Below, piece after piece: positions 1 to 11,075 of a stretch of DNA of 64,000 nucleotides (position 1 is its first letter; each line of letters begins with the position of its first letter). The position numbers and the translations under genes are program-made. The DNA is from Glycine soja. Taxonomy: Eukaryota > Streptophyta > Magnoliopsida > Fabales > Fabaceae. Location: assembly GCF_004193775.1 (NCBI RefSeq), contig NC_041011.1:17627173-17691172 (forward strand), read 5' to 3'. The notes under the pieces are model-generated. The model was not told where the DNA came from. It did not search any database and saw only the letters and a list, made by a program, of their open reading frames with translations.

Positions 1-1290
1 CATAGTCAAGAAGAACATTCCATTTCTTGACACTAATGGTCTAATCATTATGTTGGGCTCGTGTTGAAGCAAGGTTAGCTAACAACACTTCAACAAGCAT
101 AAAATTTTCATGTGACAACAATATGTTATATCAAGTAAGAATTATAAATCAATGTAAGAGAATTCCTCTCGAGGTAAAGATCTTTAAGTGAGATCTCAAC
201 TTGTTGGCTATATAGGTGGCAAGCTAAAATTATGTGGTGTTGCTAGGGATATAGAATGATAGGTTGAATTGTTCTTAAAATTTTCATGCCTTCATGCATG
301 AGTCTACAATTGAGGTAGTGATGATATACCTAATCAAGTTGTGAGAGTTTATAATTGAGGTAGCAATGATGGACCTCAAGTCGTGTGTATCCATTATTAG
401 GGTAGTGACGATGGACCTCAAGTCATGTGAATCCCACCTTTTTAGTGGTGATGGACCTCATGTTGTGATTGAACAAGTACATAAGATGAGAGTCTTGAAA
501 GAGGCTTTAACCTAGTGCTCCATGGAGTAAAGTTTGTTATTTGATGTTGGTGTCTGAATGAGGTGTGATGACGACAATTGAGGATTTATGTTATAACGAT
601 CATTGTATGTATAAGCTGAAATGGTTGAACTATGGTGTTGTTGGCTCTTAGTTTTTATTGATGTATGTGTATGAGATGACTTGTGTATGAGCTCAGTTTT
701 GTTATAAACTTATGGTTGTTATATAGTACTTATAAAGTTTAGAACTCTTCCCATTTCCTTGATTTTAATTGTTACGTTCATAAGTATGGTTTTATTTTGG
801 TAAGTTTACTCTTGTATGTGACACATGTGGTTGTGACTATGATGATCTCGAGCTCGGGGGAACAAATAGCTTTTAACAAATAGCTTTTAAGTGGATCCTT
901 CTCTTGAAGATATCGTGGGTAGAACGTTCACGGGATTGAAGATGCAATATCTTTCCTTCTTTTCCTTTATTTAGTCTTATGTATAGAATGAACCAACTTA
1001 GAAGTATTATGTACCTACCTTGTAAAGATTTTTGTATACATAATAATTATGTAGTATTGAGTATGATGGTATAGTATGTTATTATAAGTGAAAGTGCCAT
1101 GTGGCACAAATTTTTTATTATTTAACCTTTGTACGGAGTGGTTTATATTTTGAGTTTTGAATACTATCCATTAGCTTTGGAATCAGTGAAAAGTTCACAT
1201 GTTGTTTTATAAATAAAAAAAATTAGAGTTTTAAAATAAAATGCAATAAAATATTTTTTTGTTAGATATGTAATGAAGGTGAGTTATTAT
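1..1290. repeat. Degenerate LTR-like repeat debris
   Basis: No coding region is visible. Between about 300 and 470 a short phrase ('gatggacctcaagtcgtgtg' and variants) recurs three to four times at roughly 55-60 bp spacing, as in decayed plant LTR-retrotransposon LTRs. The stretch 840-1100 also reads like LTR or UTR sequence. No LTR termini, primer-binding site or target duplication could be identified, so the assignment is weak. Confidence 0.3.
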
Positions 1291-1354
1291 AGAAATGATA
1301 TAAAGCCTGCAAAGAAAAAAGCAAATAAGACTTTGTCTTTATCTCTCTCCCTCT

Positions 1355-1665
1355 ATCTCAACATCTTCTAGTATGATGCTCTAACCAACTGAACTATAAT
1401 ATGTCAATTATAATATAAAATAATTAATGTTATTATAATAACATTAAAATTTCTAATGTATATTTAATGCACATAAAACTTTACAAAATAAATTGTGTGA
1501 CAATTAGTTTTGATGTAATAATTAATTTTTTGACATATATAAATTTTTATTAAATCTATGATTTTTATTAAAAATTTATATATGTAAAAAATTAATTATT
1601 AGATCAAAATTAAGTGTAATAAGGACAAAAACAAAAATTTACTTAATGCAATAATTATAAAAAAA
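1355..1665 (-). repeat. Fragment of the tRNA-Ile-carrying repeat
   Basis: The reverse complement of 1377-1398 reads as a tRNA A-box/D-arm ('ttcagttggttagagca'). The following 260 bp resembles the sequence beside the tRNA-Ile-like unit at 60506-60578: compare 'ataattaatgttattataataacattaaaatttc' here with 60590-60625. Only the 5' half of the tRNA-like part remains. This is probably a third, truncated member of the family seen intact at 60362-61394. Confidence 0.5.
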
Positions 1666-1669
1666 TATA

Positions 1670-2269
1670 ATTAAATTTATTTAAAAATATTATAAATATT
1701 TTTTAAAAAAAAATAGGAGATACAGATTTGCAATCCATATATTTATTAGCAGGAGTAATTTTGAAAAATTCAAAAAAGTATTGATGTAGAAGAAATTTGG
1801 GTGGTGCAGAAAAAAAATCCCTTTTGTGTTTAAGGTTGCTGGGTAGAAGAAAAAAAGCAACAACCCAAACGATTACTGTTCTCACCTCCCGGACTTGTTA
1901 ACAACAGACCCTTTTTGTACTAGGCCACTATTCCCAATTGCACTTCTTATTCTGCTAATTATACTCCTACAGTAGATTTTTATTTCGTAGAAGAGAGGCC
2001 CATTTAGTCTCATTACCCTCTATTTTTGGGTTTATGCTTTCATAATTCAGAACACATCTCTCAATAATTAATAAAAACAAATAAACTAATCATCACATGT
2101 ATTACTTAACATCAACATGCGAACTTAAATAAATTCAAACAACACACGAAATTAACCAAATTATATAAATCTAATGTCACACGTGAAATTAAATCAAGGT
2201 TTGTAACAATTAAACCACGTATCATGAAATTTCATTTCATGATAAAAGGACTAGCAAGTCCAAAATCAA
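1670..2269. other. AT-rich intergenic DNA, nothing recognised
   Basis: No recognisable gene, RNA or element boundary was found. Short ORFs here are low-complexity and share nothing with known families. Confidence 0.5.
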
Positions 2270-2540
2270 ACACTTTGTAATGTGTTTGGATGGAGTAATT
2301 CACCAAGAGAATTCATTTTTTTTATGAAATTTAAAATGATTCATGATAAAATAACTTGTTTGAATAGAATATTTGAAAGGGAATTGAAATTTTAGTATTT
2401 TTATGAATCATTTTGATTAACAAAAATAATGGGATTTTAAATTATTTAAAATATTAAAGAATTTGAAATTCTTTTTTTGGAGTTGTTCACTCTCACTCTC
2501 ATTCTCGTTCAATGCTCGCAACTACGGGTGGTCAAGGTTT
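2270..2540 (+). repeat. Terminal segment of a minisatellite-bearing repeat, left copy
   Basis: This non-repetitive block runs from 'tgtgtttggatggagtaatt' to 'ctcactctcattctcgttc' and precedes the minisatellite. Its reverse complement, with roughly 80% similarity by eye, is at 63365-63660, again directly outside a minisatellite block. A conserved end next to subterminal repeats is typical of DNA transposon ends such as CACTA. No CACTA terminus or target duplication was found. Confidence 0.5.
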
Positions 2541-4500
2541 TTATAGCCAACATCGACACAAGTTGTTTTTTACCAATGTTGGTCAAGGATTTTTGGGTTG
2601 ACATCAGTCAAGACTATTTTTTGGTTAATGCCGACTAGGACTTTCTTTAACCGACATTGCCCGAGGTTATTTTCTAATCGACATTGGTCGTGGGAATTTT
2701 TTGCCGATGCCAACTAGCTTTTCTTGGCCGACATCGACGAAGGATATTTTTTTTGCAGACGTAATCTAGGCATTCTTCAGCCGACGTCAACTAGGATTTT
2801 TTGGCCAATGTCAATCAATGATGTTTTTCGACCAACGTCGGCAAATTATTTTTTCGACCGATGTCGACTAGGATTTTTACAGATGACGTTATCTAGGGTT
2901 TTTTTTGGCCAAAATCAATTAAAGCTTTTTAGATAGGGTTTATTCATCTGACATCAGCTTGGGTTTTTTCGCCTACACTGGCTAGGCTATTTTTTAACCG
3001 ATGTCAGCTAGCCTTTTTTGAGTGACATTGACTAGGGTTTTCTGTCAACATTAATCATAGTTATTTTTTAGTCGATGTTGGTTAGGGTTTTTTACCGACA
3101 CTAATTAAGGTTTTTGGCTGACTTCGATCATGGTTGTTTTTATTAGACATCAACTAGGTTCTTTTTAGTAGATGTTGACTAGGGTTTTTAGGCCAACATG
3201 GACTAGGATTTTTGGGCTGATATCGACTGGGACTATATTTTAGTTGACGTTGGCTAGGGATTTTTCGATTGACATCGGCTAGAGTTTTTTAGCCGACATC
3301 GGCCATCGCATTTTTTAGCAAATGTAAGCTAGGAATTTTTGGTTAACGTCTATTAGGGTATTTTTCGGCCACATCGACCATTGATATTTTTAGCCAATGT
3401 CGACTAAGGGTTTTTTGGTCTATGTTAGCTAGGATTTTTTGCCTGACATCAATTAGGGTTTTTGGTCGGCATGGACTAGGGTTTTTGGGCCAACATGGAC
3501 TAGGGTTTTTTGGCTGACATCGACTGGGACTATATTTTAGTTGACGTTGGCTAGGGATTTTTCGATTGACATCGGCTAGAGTTTTTTAGCCGACATCGGC
3601 CATCGCATTTTTTAGCAAATGTAAGCTAGGAATTTTTGGTTAACGTCTATTAGGGTATTTTTCGGCCACATCGACCATTGATATTTTTAGCCAATGTCAA
3701 CTAAGGGTTTTTTGGTCTATGTTAGCTAGGATTTTTTGCCTGACATCAATTAGGGTTTTTGGCCGACATCAGTCAAGGCTATCTTTTAGCCACATCGACT
3801 AGAGTTTTTCGGCTAACATATGTTAGGGTATTTCCGATTGACATCGACCATTGCTATTTTTAGCTAATATCAACTGAGGTTTTTTCGCTTGATATCAGTT
3901 AGGGCTTTTTGTTGACATCGACTCGCGCTATGTTTCGGTTGACGTCAGCCAGGTTTTTTTTTTATAGACATCGACCATGATTACTTTTAGCTTTTTTTCG
4001 GCCAATATTGGTTGGGGATCTTTTGGCTTACATAAACTTTTTTGCCAATACTGGCCTGGACTATTTTTAGCTGACACCAACTTGGCTTTTTTCGATGGCG
4101 CTGGCAAAGGGGTTTTCTTTAGCTCACATAAGCTAGAGTCTTTTTTGCTAACATTGGCCAGGGCTATTTTTTAACCTAAGTCGGCTAAGTTTTTTTTTTT
4201 TTGCCAACATCGATCAAGGCTAATTTTTTAATTGACATTGGCTAGGATTTTCCGACCAACGTCGATCAAGACAATTTTTTGACCGACATTAGTTAGTAAG
4301 GCATATTTTTTCAATCAATGTCAACTAAAAAACATCACCTTCTTACATCTGTCGAAAAAATTGGTTTGAACTTTTTGACCGACATTAGTCTCGAATGATG
4401 TTGATTGAAAAATATTCTTGGCATACTTTGGAAAAATAAACCCTAGTCGATGTCGGCCGAAAAATAGCCCTGGTTAATGTTGGTCTTAAAACATCACTGG
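2541..4500 (+). repeat. Degenerate ~28-bp minisatellite array
   Basis: Dozens of imperfect tandem units follow the pattern 'gccgacatcggctagggttttttg', with units of about 24-34 bp. The core pairs a palindrome-like 'cgacatcg' with 'ctaggg' and a T-run. Orientation is uniform to about 4380. At 4385-4500 the units are reversed ('ccctagtcgatgtcggccg'), so the array flips at its right end. Short ORFs here are by-products of the repeat. It most resembles the subterminal repeats of a DNA transposon. Confidence 0.75.
3190..3765 (+). repeat. 297-bp higher-order duplication inside the minisatellite
   Basis: A block starting near 3190 is repeated almost perfectly 297 bp downstream; the landmark 'gactatattttagttgacg' occurs at 3231 and 3528. 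Individual ~28-bp units are strongly diverged while the two 297-bp blocks are nearly identical, so this duplication is much younger than the array. Confidence 0.8.
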
Positions 4501-4504
4501 TTGA

Positions 4505-4861
4505 ATTATGGATACTAAGCCAAACATAACTTGAATCATGCCACAAATTAGCATCCAAAAAATTCATATGAGGAAAATATTTAGCTTTGGACACTTTAAA
4601 AATCATAGTACCTTGGTTGGAAAGAAATCTCCAACCTTGATTCCCTAGCTTAGCAAGATTAAAAGCGCGAAAGTGTCTGAAACATATAACTCCAAATTCC
4701 TTCTTCATAGTTAACTTATCCCTATTAAGCCAATTGATTCCCTTTCTGGATTGAGCATTTGAACCCCACCAAAAGTTGTTCATCATCTTTTGGAGTTCAT
4801 CTTCAAGAGTAGCAAGGAGCAAAAAAACATGCATGCAATAGGTTGGAATAGATTGATGCAA
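4505..4861 (-). pseudogene. L1-type LINE reverse transcriptase C-terminal fragment
   Basis: The minus strand encodes about 118 residues resembling the region just after the catalytic core of plant L1-type non-LTR retrotransposon reverse transcriptase. Visible are 'IPTYCMHVFLL', 'LQKMMNNFWWGSN', 'GINWLNRDKL', 'FRHFRAFNLAKLGNQGWRFL' and 'KYFPHMNFLDA'. The FWWG box and the 'FNLAxLGxQGWR' box are typical of that family. The YADD catalytic core upstream and the RNase H-like end are missing. The frame stays open into the neighbouring minisatellite down to 4385, but that tail is accidental. It is a dead fragment. Confidence 0.75.
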
Positions 4862-4865
4862 TCTT

Positions 4866-5640
4866 TCTTAATCGGTATTAATCATGAGATAGAATTATGT
4901 TTCCATGTCCTATCAAGGGTTGATAGTTCTTGAACTTCTTTCACCTTTACCCTTTTCTTTTATTTGGGAAGGAAATGAAATCATTGTCAAGGTTTGTGAA
5001 CTTAAAACTTCTACATGTGGAATTTGACTTGTGTAACTGAACAATGCATATGGCTACTGCCCAGGTTTGCTTAGTAATTATTGTTTAATTTGACAAAAGT
5101 AGTCTTCTTGTTATATCTTAATCTTTTTTAAAACAAATTTAAGCTAGGATTAGTACTTTTGCATATTTATTGATGAAATTATAATCAATAATTGTGTTTG
5201 GCACAAGATATAAAATGTAAACTTTACTGTGGGATATATCTTCCATAGTTTGTTGTTTGAACTCAAATTAATATGCAAGCTCTTTTTCTTTTCTTGTTTG
5301 CATTGGCAACCCGCACACCTTGTTGTTGCCAACAATCATATTTCGTTGTACGCATCTCTTTCTTACACTCCTTGCTTGTTATATAAAATATTGGTTTGAA
5401 CTTTTTGTTGATTGTTCAATAATTTGATATGTGCTTCCTTGACTTTGTTTGTTGCTCGAACATAGCTTTAAAATACCACAAAAGATTAATTGTTTCGGTT
5501 TGATATTGGTTATATATTGTCAATTGTATTGTTTGATAGGTGGCATATCTTCTAAATTGTCATACCTTTGTGGTATGTGGGATTGACACCATATCAAAAA
5601 AGAAAATTTGTGTGAAAGGTAAAAGAGAATACTTAATTGA
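4866..5640. other. Intergenic DNA beside the LINE fragment
   Basis: No gene is recognised. An 18-bp sequence at 5390-5407 ('attggtttgaactttttg') exactly repeats 4360-4377, so the segment between them, including the LINE fragment, is flanked by a direct repeat. Confidence 0.4.
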
Positions 5641-6000
5641 TGATCATTGAAATTACAATTACTAAGACATGGACTAACTCTTTAATTAATTATCCTGCTA
5701 AGCATTAATACCTATTGTATAATATTTTATTTGAATACATGTATTGTTAGTTATATATTTACTACAAAATAATATTTTGACTATGTATTTAATAATTAAT
5801 TAGAAAAAAATTATATTGGTTAATATTTATATGATTTTGTTGAAATTTCTTACATAAATATATAATAAATATATTGGAATAAATTTTATTAAATATATAT
5901 TTACTATAAAATAAATTTAATATTTTTTCAATAATATTGTGAATAAAATATTTTTTTAACTCTTTATTGCATAAATAATCTACCCAATAGGATGCTACCC
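5640..6000. repeat. AT-rich block, duplicated at 10360-10650
   Basis: The sequence from 'catgtattgttagtt' through 'aataaattttattaaatatatatttac' to 'gcataaataat' recurs in the same orientation at about 10375-10640 with moderate divergence. The two copies bracket the PMD-pseudogene region and could be the ends of one duplicated or transposed block. Confidence 0.5.
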
Positions 6001-6009
6001 CCAATTTGT

Positions 6010-7135
6010 TGATTGTATTACTTTAACTTCCAAATTGGCAAGGGGATCCATCTTTTGCCAGTAAAGAGCAACATGATCAATGGGGGTTGAGGGATTCCAG
6101 AAAGCACCCACATCATCTAAGATGCTCATGATATCCTCTATAAAGAAATAAGATGAAATTGAGGTGGTGGACTTGATCCGAAGGGATGGCCTAAAGCAAT
6201 ATCTCTCTCATGGCAATCCAATGCTTTTACTTGATTTTAGCTGTTTGGCCGCAAACATTGGAAAATACATGGTAATCCAAAGTTCTAGGAACCAAAAAGG
6301 ACCAGAATCACTAGATATGTTCTATTTTGTAATCATCCTCTACAAAAGCAAAAAGATAGATTTTTAAAGAAAAGACAAATACAAACCTTATTGCCTTAAG
6401 TTTATCAGATTTTTGGGTAAAGAAATAGGGGGGCATATTTGGAAACAATTTTTTTCTTCTTCATGAAAGTCATGACAAAGTGTTGTTGGTGGACCAATCG
6501 AAAGAACACCCTAGTTCTTCAGAGGAATGGTTGAAAAGGTGAGGAATTTCATCACGAATCATAGGGAGACCCAAAAAAATAGCAACATCTTGCAGCTTAA
6601 TGGTCATGAAGCTGAAAGGGAACACAAAAGTGTTCATGGTAGTGGACCAAAAGCTCAAGAAGCTAAAGATCAATGGGTAATTTAGCTAAACATTGTGACA
6701 GGTCAGATTGATGGCATAACAAATGCACCATCATTTCCAATCAACTTCTTTTGTAGTCGATACTCTTTTGAGCCACCTACAGTAAGGTCAAAACCCGAAG
6801 CCAAGTTCCGAAATTAGAGGGAAGAGAGCTTATTCGAAACCAATGGGAAGTGAATAACTATCATGGTGAAGATAATGTTTGAGGAAGGTAGTGGAGCTGA
6901 TTACATCATCAATGCAAGGATGACGGTAGAAATGTCCTTCATGGGCCTTGAGAAGGTTGATAAAACCACCAAGGGTTATGGGTCGTTCTTGATCATCTTG
7001 ATTGTTCAAAAAGCTAGAAAAGGATGAGTCATCATTAAAGCCATCACCATATTCGTGGGGCCTTGATTGGGAATTCTTGGTGGTGGACATGATGAAATAA
7101 AAAAAATTACCAGAGGTGAAAGAAGAGGAAAACAA
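6010..7135 (-). pseudogene. Plant mobile domain (PMD) gene remnant, copy A
   Basis: On the minus strand, 7135 to 6830 encodes an acidic Ser-rich N-terminus followed by 'GHFYRHPCIDDV' and 'HHDSYSLPIGFE'. After frameshifts and stops, 6673 to 6470 encodes 'STTMNTFVFPFSFMTIKLQD' followed by 'VAIFLGLP'. This is the hallmark start of the plant mobile domain (aminotransferase-like, PMD), the family of Arabidopsis MAIN and MAIL1. The stretch 6400-6010 looks like its degraded 3' part. PMD genes often occur on transposons. The reading frame is broken several times, so no functional product is expected. An N-terminal duplicate lies at 8945-9782. Confidence 0.65.
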
Positions 7136-7595
7136 ATATTAGGGTAAATTGGATGGCTCAACAATAGTAAAGAAAATTTATTTAAGGTGATAAGACTTGC
7201 ACAAATGTAATGACTAGAGATACCAAATGCAAAGTCAGTTGCAAAGATTAAAAGAAGAGAGGAAGATTAAATGAATATATCTTAATCCTTCACGTGACCA
7301 ATCAACGTCTAGATATAGGGGGCCTTTTTTACTAGTTGAAATATTTTCAGTTAGTCGAATAAATTGGGATGGAAACTTAATCGAAGAGGTATGTTGTGAC
7401 TTCAAATAAAGTGAGGAGATGTGGCCGTTACAAAAGATAATTTGGCCAATTTTAAAAAATTTAGATGAAGTTCAGAAGATAAGCGTGTCAAAGTTTGAAT
7501 CGTAGCTAAAATCATGGGATTTTAGATAAAATCAGTTGAGAACGGCGAAGATCCTATGATCTAGGAAGTGGTTCTTGAAATACTAGAATGTGGGT
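6768..7595 (-). repeat. Duplicated block (5' part of PMD gene plus upstream), copy A
   Basis: This block aligns with 8945-9782 in the same orientation, from 'gagccacctacagtaagg' to 'ctaggaagtggttcttgaaa'. It covers the N-terminal coding part of the PMD remnant and about 450 bp upstream of it. Similarity is high by eye, with scattered substitutions and small indels. Confidence 0.75.
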
Positions 7596-7599
7596 GCGC

Positions 7600-8010
7600 T
7601 TGATTGCTATTTAGCCAAAACATGAGCAAACTAGACAAAATTATAAGCTATAACTGCTTGATAGCAAAAAAAAAACTAGAGCCATTGACACCTTCATGAT
7701 TCATGAATTTCTATCGTATAAGTGGTCCCATTATAAGCTTTAACAACTTGATAACCAATTGGATATGGATACTAATATTTTCTCTAAAATTTTGAGTTGT
7801 TTGTGTCAATGCATTACATCAGTAAATAATGGAAAACAAATCAAATCACCATAAAAGTGTCATGAAATAACTACTACATCTAAAATGTGTTGTTATGACA
7901 AAAACAATGTTATCTAAGTCTAACTAAAGACATATTTATGCATGCTATAACATATATATATGTGTACATAAAAAGATATGAAAAGGTTCATTTGAGAGAG
8001 AGAGAAAAAA
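7600..8010. other. AT-rich spacer, nothing recognised
   Basis: No gene or element boundary was identified in this stretch, which ends in a short GA-rich tract near 7995-8015. Confidence 0.4.
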
Positions 8011-8900
8011 AAAACAACAGCTCGTACTTGTTAAATGTTCAGTTAAATTGAAAATGGAAGTAACACAAATAATTCATAAATACATCATCAATAGTTGTAA
8101 CTATTAGGGGATAACATTCTTTTCAAAAAGAATTTAAAAATCACCATTGTCATGGGTCAAACCCGATTACTTGCATGACAAGCAGGAATACTTACCACTA
8201 TACTACAACAACTTGGTTGATGTCAAGATTTTAATTTCTTCCATTTCTCAATAGTTACCATTTAATAGGTTTTCAATCTCTTCTTCTGAATTTCTACCAT
8301 CCATTCATTAACGCCACATCTTTTAAGAAAAATATATCATATTAAAGTAAGAGTTTAATGATTATTCATATTGTAAGTTTTATTCAATCACAAATAACTA
8401 TTATAATGAATTTTAAAGGTAATTACTATTAACAAACTTATTATATATAATATGACAGTTTGTATTAGGTAAGGTGCACAATTATTTTACACCATCAATG
8501 CAATATTTTTTTCTCTAATAATTATCAATTTTATCCCTATAAATGAGATAAGATGTTTTCAGTATGAAAATACTACAATGCTTTATTTATTTTTTGTTTT
8601 AAATATTTGTACATAAAAGAAAAAAAAGAAGTCGTTTTTGTTGTTTAGATTATTTGTGTAAATATTTAATAGGAAATAATATAATAAATATTCAAAAATA
8701 CAAAAAATAATTTTTTTAAACTATGCATTTCCTTGTTTCATACCAAAAAGTATACATATTCTTAGGGAATGTTGATGAAGGGGAAGTTTTAAATTTTCAA
8801 ATAATTTGAAATTATGATGTGTTAAATTCTTATATTTGGTATGTTAATTAAAGGTTTAATTGTTATTTTTTGTTTTGTAGTTTATAAAATGGGTGATTTT
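8010..8900. repeat. Duplicated AT-rich block, copy 1
   Basis: This block aligns in the same orientation with 15470-16165. Shared landmarks are 'gttaaatgttcagttaaatt', 'cttttaagaaaaatatatca' and the 'ccttgtttcataccaaaa' tract. It contains the tRNA-Asp pseudogene at 8142-8212, of which only the 5' part survives in the other copy. Confidence 0.7.
8142..8212 (-). pseudogene. tRNA-Asp(GTC) pseudogene
   Basis: The reverse complement begins 'gttgttgtagtatagtggta', runs through an anticodon loop 'ttgtcat' (GTC) and ends with a T-arm 'gggtttgaccc', so the whole 71 nt follows the layout of plant nuclear tRNA-Asp. The A-box is intact. The B-box has T for the invariant C, and the anticodon stem has a C-A mismatch. 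Most differences from a standard tRNA-Asp are C-to-T or G-to-A, as expected for decay of methylated DNA. A functional gene is unlikely. Confidence 0.7.
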
Positions 8901-8944
8901 ATATTAATTACTTAAATTTCAATAAATTATTTTGAAATTTTGTT

Positions 8945-9782
8945 GTTTTGAGCAACCTATAGTAAGGGTCAGAACCTCTAGGCCAACTTCCCAAATTGAA
9001 GGGAATAGAGCTTATTCGAAACCAATGGGAAGCAAATAGCTATCATGGTGATGATAATGTTCAAGGAAGGTAACAATGTCGATTACATCATTAGCACAAG
9101 GATGAAGGTAGAAATGTCCTTCATGGGTCTTGAGAGGGTTGATGAAGCCACCAGGGGCTCTGGGTTGTTCTTGAGCATCTTGATTGTTAGAAAAGCTAGA
9201 AGAGGAAGAGGATGACTCATCATTAGAGCCATCACCATATTCGTGGGGCCTTGATTTGGAACTGTTGGTGGTGGGCATGGTGAAATCAAAGGAAAAATTA
9301 CCAGAGGTGAAAGAAGAAGAAAACAAATATTAGGGTAAATTGAATGACTCAACAACAATAAAGAAAGGCTCTTTAAGGTGATAAAACTTGTGCAGCGTAA
9401 AGACTAGAGACAATAAATGCAAAGTCAGTTGCAAAGATTAAAAAAAGAGAAAAAGATTAAATGAATATATCTTAACCCTTCACGTGACCAATTAGCGTCA
9501 AGATATAAGGAGCATTTGTTACTAGTCAAAATATTTTCAATTAGCTGAATGAATCGGGTTGTAAACTTAGCTGAAAGGGTTTGTTGTGATTTCGGATAAA
9601 GTGAGGAGATTTTATCATTACAAAAGATAATTTGGCCAATTTTCAAAAATTTAGATGAAGTTTAGAAGATAAGCGTGTCAGAGTTTGAATCATAGCTAAA
9701 ATCATGGGATTCTAGATAAAATCAGTTGAGAACGTGGAAGATCCCATGATCTAGGAAGTGATTCTTGAAAATCGGAATATGG
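8945..9782 (-). pseudogene. PMD gene N-terminal fragment, copy B
   Basis: This is a second copy of the block at 6768-7595. The minus-strand frame 9326-9012 encodes about 104 residues with the same Ser-rich acidic N-terminus and 'EGHFYLHPCANDV' and 'HHDSYLLPIGFE' motifs as copy A. The PMD core that follows in copy A is absent, because the homology stops at 8945. The rest, 9340-9782, matches the upstream region of copy A. It is a truncated duplicate with no sign of function. Confidence 0.6.
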
Positions 9783-10359
9783 GAAGCATGTTAACCTTTA
9801 CTTTAATTTGTTTAGATTTTCTGTTAAAATTCACCTTGAATCAAGTGTTTTCTTTAGCAACTTAAGAGCCCACGAAAGGTCAAGAGGCAGATTTCCCCTC
9901 TTGACAACCAAATTGCATGAGTTCTTATTCAAATTTTGGAATCGTGTTGGAGTGGTTATAACCAAATTCATTTTGGCTAGTCATTGAGATTTCTTGCGAC
10001 AAGAATTATATATATATTAGTGATGAACTATTCTCTCTACTTGAATATTCTCATTATTTTCTCATTTTTGGAGAATATAAATAGCTAATTATGTTTGCTT
10101 TAATATAAAAATCTTAATTTTATAAACAAATATCCATGAAAACGAGAATAGCTCGTACGAATGCACATGTATCTTTAAAAATTCTTTTTTATTGCATAAA
10201 TACTCTTCAATTAGGCATGACAAAGAACACAAACCTGCAGTGATTCACAGTAACCTATCCCAAACTTGATAGAAAATGTTTACTTTGATTGTGTATGGGC
10301 AAGTAGGGATATTATCCCATTCTTTTAATGGAGATGAGGATGAGTATCTAACTACTAGT
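9783..10359. other. Intergenic, nothing recognised
   Basis: No gene, RNA or repeat family was recognised. Confidence 0.4.
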
Positions 10360-10650
10360 GTCATACTTATTATATAATATTTTTTTTCAATGCATGTATT
10401 GTTAGTTAATATATTTACTACAAAATATTTTTTTTACTCTATCTTTAATAATTTAATATGAAATCATTCTTTTGGTTAATATTTTTATAATAGTGTTGAT
10501 TGGTTTTACAAAAATACATGGATTGAAATAAATTTTATTAAATATATATTTACAAGAAAATAAGTTTTATTTATTTTTCATCAATATTGTAAATAAACTT
10601 TTTTGAAAATGATCGTCTATTGAATAAATAATTTTCATCTAAGCATGACA
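10360..10650. repeat. AT-rich block, second copy of 5640-6000
   Basis: This is the direct-orientation counterpart of 5640-6000, sharing 'gcatgtattgttagttaata' and 'aaataaattttattaaatat'. See that entry. Confidence 0.5.
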
Positions 10651-10799
10651 AAAAACCCCAAACACCCATCGGGATCCACCTAAACATGTTCCAACTTTGA
10701 CGAAAAATACCTTCTTTCATTGGTATATTTACGAGTGGATACTACCCATTTCTTTAGACAGAATGAGGATGAGGATCTAACTACCTGCATCATACTTGA

Positions 10800-11075
10800 A
10801 GACATTTAACATCGACACTTTGACATTTTTTTCAATGAAACCGATGTTAACGAAATGACGATGGCATAATTGTAAATAAAATGAGTTCATTAACATTAGT
10901 TTCCAAAAATCAATGTTAACATCGTTACGTTAACATTGGTTTTTGAAAAATCGATGTTAACAACGTGATGTTAACATCGGTTTTTGAAAAAACCGATATT
11001 AATGAAGCGATGTTAACATCGGTTTTTTTCATGTTAACGTCGGTTTTCATAAAAACCGATGTTATTTTTCATATA
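10800..11075 (+). repeat. 5' subterminal repeat cluster of the Tgm-like element
   Basis: Alternating direct and inverted copies of 'gatgttaacatcggtttttg' and 'aaaccgatgttaac' can form hairpins. In the CACTA family such clusters bind the transposase and its accessory protein; that role is inferred here. Confidence 0.65.

Noticed and set aside
2541..4500. Regularly spaced repeats resembling a CRISPR array
   Set aside because: The units are degenerate and contiguous, with no constant repeat and no unique spacers of fixed length, and the context is a plant genome. This is a minisatellite.
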